Source: Betaproteobacteria bacterium (GTDB taxonomy: Bacteria > Pseudomonadota > Gammaproteobacteria > Burkholderiales > Burkholderiaceae_C). Taken from it: 6,479 nucleotides of DNA. How positions within the stretch are numbered: the stretch's first letter is position 1; the number at the start of each line of letters is the position of its first letter. The position numbers and the translations under genes were made by a program. A model generated the notes under the pieces. That model did no database searches and had not been told where the DNA came from. It was given only the letters and a program-made list of their open reading frames with translations. Shown one piece after another: positions 4,638 through 6,479 of the stretch. The DNA lies in NCBI GenBank assembly GCA_009923895.1, contig RFSP01000110.1, forward strand, positions 1 to 6,479, read 5' to 3'.

Positions 4638-6479
4638 TCAGTCGTGATGACCGGATGCCGGGTTGTCTGACGAAGGTGATGAAGCGGCCGGCGCAGAGGA
4701 CGACCCATCGCCGCCCTCACGAGGTTCGCGACGGGGACGGTCACCCCGGTCCCCCCGGTCACCACGATCGCCCCGATCACCACGATCGCGCCTGGGGCCT
4801 CGATCGCCGCCCTCACGGCGGGGGCGCTCTTCTTCGACCCAGCCTTCGGGCTTTTCCAGCAACGCCTTCATGGAAAGTTTGATGCGCCCCTTGTCATCGG
4901 TTTCGAGCACCTTGACCTTGATGACCTGGCCTTCAGACAGGTAGTCGCTGACATTCTCCACCCGCTCGTAGGCGATTTGGCTGATGTGCAACAAGCCGTC
5001 TTTGCCAGGCAGGATGTTGACCAGGGCGCCAAAGTCCAACAGCTTGGTGACCGGGCCTTCATAGACCTTGCCCACTTCGGCTTCGGCCGTGATCTCGGTG
5101 ATGCGACGCTTGGCCACCTCGGCCTTGTCGGCATCGGTCGAGGCGATGGTGATGGTGCCATCCTCGCTGATATCGATGGTGCAACCCGTCTCTTCGGTCA
5201 GTGCGCGGATGGTCGCTCCACCCTTGCCGATGACGTCGCGGATCTTCTCCGGGTTGATCTTCATGGAGTACAAGCGCGGCGCGAACTGACTGACTTCGGT
5301 CTTGGCTTCGCCCATGGCTTCCACCATCTTGCCCAAGATGTGCAGACGCGCTTCCTTGGCCTGCGCCAAGGCCACTTGCATGATTTCCTTGGTGATGCCT
5401 TGGATCTTGATGTCCATTTGCAGCGCAGTGATGCCGGTGGTAGACCCCGCCACCTTGAAGTCCATGTCGCCCAGGTGATCTTCATCGCCGAGGATGTCGG
5501 TCAACACCGCGAAGCGATTGCCGTCTTTGATCAAACCCATGGCGATGCCGGCCACGTGGGCCTTCATGGGAACGCCCGCATCCATCAACGCCAAGCAGCC
5601 ACCGCAGACCGAGGCCATCGACGACGAGCCATTGCTCTCGGTGATTTCGCTGACCACGCGCAAGGTGTAGGGGAAGTCCTCCTTGGAAGGCAGAGCAGCC
5701 ACCAGAGCCCGCTTGGCCAAACGGCCGTGACCAATCTCGCGACGCTTGGGACTGCCCACGCGGCCCGTTTCGCCAGTGGCGAACGGAGGCATGTTGTAGT
5801 GAAGCATGAAGCGGTCTTCAAACTCGCCAGACAGGGCGTCGATGCGTTGGGCATCCCGCTCGGTACCCAGGGTGGCCACCGCCAAGGCCTGGGTCTCTCC
5901 GCGGGTGAACAGCACCGAACCGTGGGTGCGAGGCAGCACCGACGTGCGAATTTCAATGGGACGCACGGTGCGCGTATCCCGGCCGTCGATGCGAGGCTCG
6001 CCTGCGAGGATCTGGCTGCGAACGATGCGCGCCTCGATCTCAAACAACAAGGCCTCGACCTTGACTTCGTCAAACTCCACGCCTTCGGCTTTCAAAGCGG
6101 CTTTGGTGCTGGCATAGGCCTCGCGGCAAGCCTGGGTACGGGCCTGCTTGCTGCGGATTTGGTATGCCGCGCGCAAGGCGCCTTCAGCCAAGGCATTGAT
6201 TTTTGCAATGAAAGGCTCGTCTTTGACCGGAGGCGTCCAGGTGCCCGCGCTGAGCCATTCGGGCTTGCCGGCCTCACGCACCAGGTCGTGAATGGCGGCC
6301 ACCGCCACATTGCCTTGCTCATGGCCGAAGACCACGGCGCCAAGCATCACTTCTTCGCTGAGCTGATCGGCCTCGGACTCCACCATCAGCACGGCGGCTT
6401 CGGTACCGGCCACCACGAGGTCCATCTTGCTGTCGGCCAATTGCGCCTTGCCCGGATTGAGCACGTACTGGCCGTTCAC
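4638..6479 (-). CDS. pnp: Polyribonucleotide nucleotidyltransferase (PNPase), 3' part
   Basis: PNPase degrades RNA 3' to 5' using phosphate and is a core RNA-turnover enzyme, often in the degradosome. The window holds the last 613 codons; comparison with the remembered E. coli protein suggests about 152 N-terminal residues lie beyond the window, so the first codon seen (GTG) is not the start. In fragment numbering, the end of the first RNase PH domain and the helical linker occupy about 1-155. The second, catalytic RNase PH domain follows, with SPKRREIGHGRLAKR (243-257), phosphate-site SNGSSS (282-287) and metal/catalytic residues Asp334, Asp340 and Lys342 (DHLGDMDFK). A KH domain with VIGKGGATI (416-424) and an S1 domain (about 468-538) follow. 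Residues 549-613 form a charged, low-complexity Arg-Gly-Asp tail that E. coli lacks. The TGA overlaps a possible downstream ATG. Confidence 0.98.
   Translation of the reverse strand: MNGQYVLNPGKAQLADSKMDLVVAGTEAAVLMVESEADQLSEEVMLGAVVFGHEQGNVAVAAIHDLVREAGKPEWLSAGTWTPPVKDEPFIAKINALAEGALRAAYQIRSKQARTQACREAYASTKAALKAEGVEFDEVKVEALLFEIEARIVRSQILAGEPRIDGRDTRTVRPIEIRTSVLPRTHGSVLFTRGETQALAVATLGTERDAQRIDALSGEFEDRFMLHYNMPPFATGETGRVGSPKRREIGHGRLAKRALVAALPSKEDFPYTLRVVSEITESNGSSSMASVCGGCLALMDAGVPMKAHVAGIAMGLIKDGNRFAVLTDILGDEDHLGDMDFKVAGSTTGITALQMDIKIQGITKEIMQVALAQAKEARLHILGKMVEAMGEAKTEVSQFAPRLYSMKINPEKIRDVIGKGGATIRALTEETGCTIDISEDGTITIASTDADKAEVAKRRITEITAEAEVGKVYEGPVTKLLDFGALVNILPGKDGLLHISQIAYERVENVSDYLSEGQVIKVKVLETDDKGRIKLSMKALLEKPEGWVEEERPRREGGDRGPRRDRGDRGDRGDRGDRGDRPRREPREGGDGSSSAPAASSPSSDNPASGHHD
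4739..4792 (-). repeat. Six imperfect 9-base tandem repeats in pnp (RGD-coding)
   Basis: On the plus strand six consecutive 9-base units start with GRTC: GGTCACCCC, GGTCCCCCC, GGTCACCAC, GATCGCCCC, GATCACCAC and GATCGCGCC. In the pnp frame they encode a run of Arg-Gly-Asp triplets in the PNPase C-terminal tail. Units differ at a few positions, mostly synonymous for the tripeptide, so the array is not freshly duplicated. Any gain or loss of a unit would keep the frame. Confidence 0.85.

Noticed and set aside
4739..4792. RGD triplets as an integrin-binding adhesin motif
   Set aside because: PNPase is cytoplasmic with no export signal known, and the triplets come from a low-complexity repeat, so a cell-adhesion role is unlikely.
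4739..4792. Short tandem units as a CRISPR-like array
   Set aside because: The units are 9 bases with no spacers and lie in frame within pnp.
4277..4882. Plus-strand open frame of 201 codons across the qor-pnp junction
   Set aside because: It is antisense to two secure genes, and its Arg/Pro-rich composition is typical of a shadow of GC-rich coding DNA.

Overview
The window is an ordinary, tightly packed stretch of bacterial core genome. Every gene reads on the minus strand, that is from high to low coordinates. In transcription order it holds: pnp (5' end outside the window), a PIG3-type quinone oxidoreductase, tpiA, secG, a tRNA-Leu(GAG), an intrinsic terminator, then nuoA, nuoB, nuoC and the first half of nuoD. 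The GC-rich sequence, the protein character and the order pnp-qor-tpiA-secG-tRNA-Leu-nuo fit the Burkholderiales, most likely Comamonadaceae (Betaproteobacteria). That placement is inferred from recalled synteny and not from a search.

Region 2423-6479 is one apparent transcription unit. The pnp stop overlaps the next possible start, tpiA starts a few bases after the qor stop, and secG follows tpiA by about 40 bases. It combines RNA turnover (PNPase), an NADPH-dependent oxidoreductase, a glycolytic enzyme and a subunit of the protein-export channel. Region 2227-2311 is tRNA-Leu(GAG) with an encoded CCA end, followed at once by a strong rho-independent terminator at 2102-2150.

Region 1-2061 is the start of the nuo operon for respiratory complex I. 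NuoA belongs to the membrane arm. NuoB carries the terminal cluster N2, and NuoB, NuoC and NuoD belong to the quinone-reducing connecting module. The genes are nearly contiguous, with an ATGA overlap between nuoB and nuoC and 2 bases between nuoC and nuoD. Because of the terminator, nuo expression needs either readthrough or a promoter that I could not recognise in the 2062-2226 gap.

I found no mobile element, CRISPR array, defence system or unknown gene cassette. Points for a second look are small in scale: the terminator between two operons, a 9-base tandem repeat encoding an Arg-Gly-Asp tail on PNPase, a hexanucleotide repeat in the first membrane helix of NuoA, the non-ATG start of tpiA, and the long low-complexity tail of SecG. 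No stretch of more than 300 bases lacks a gene.
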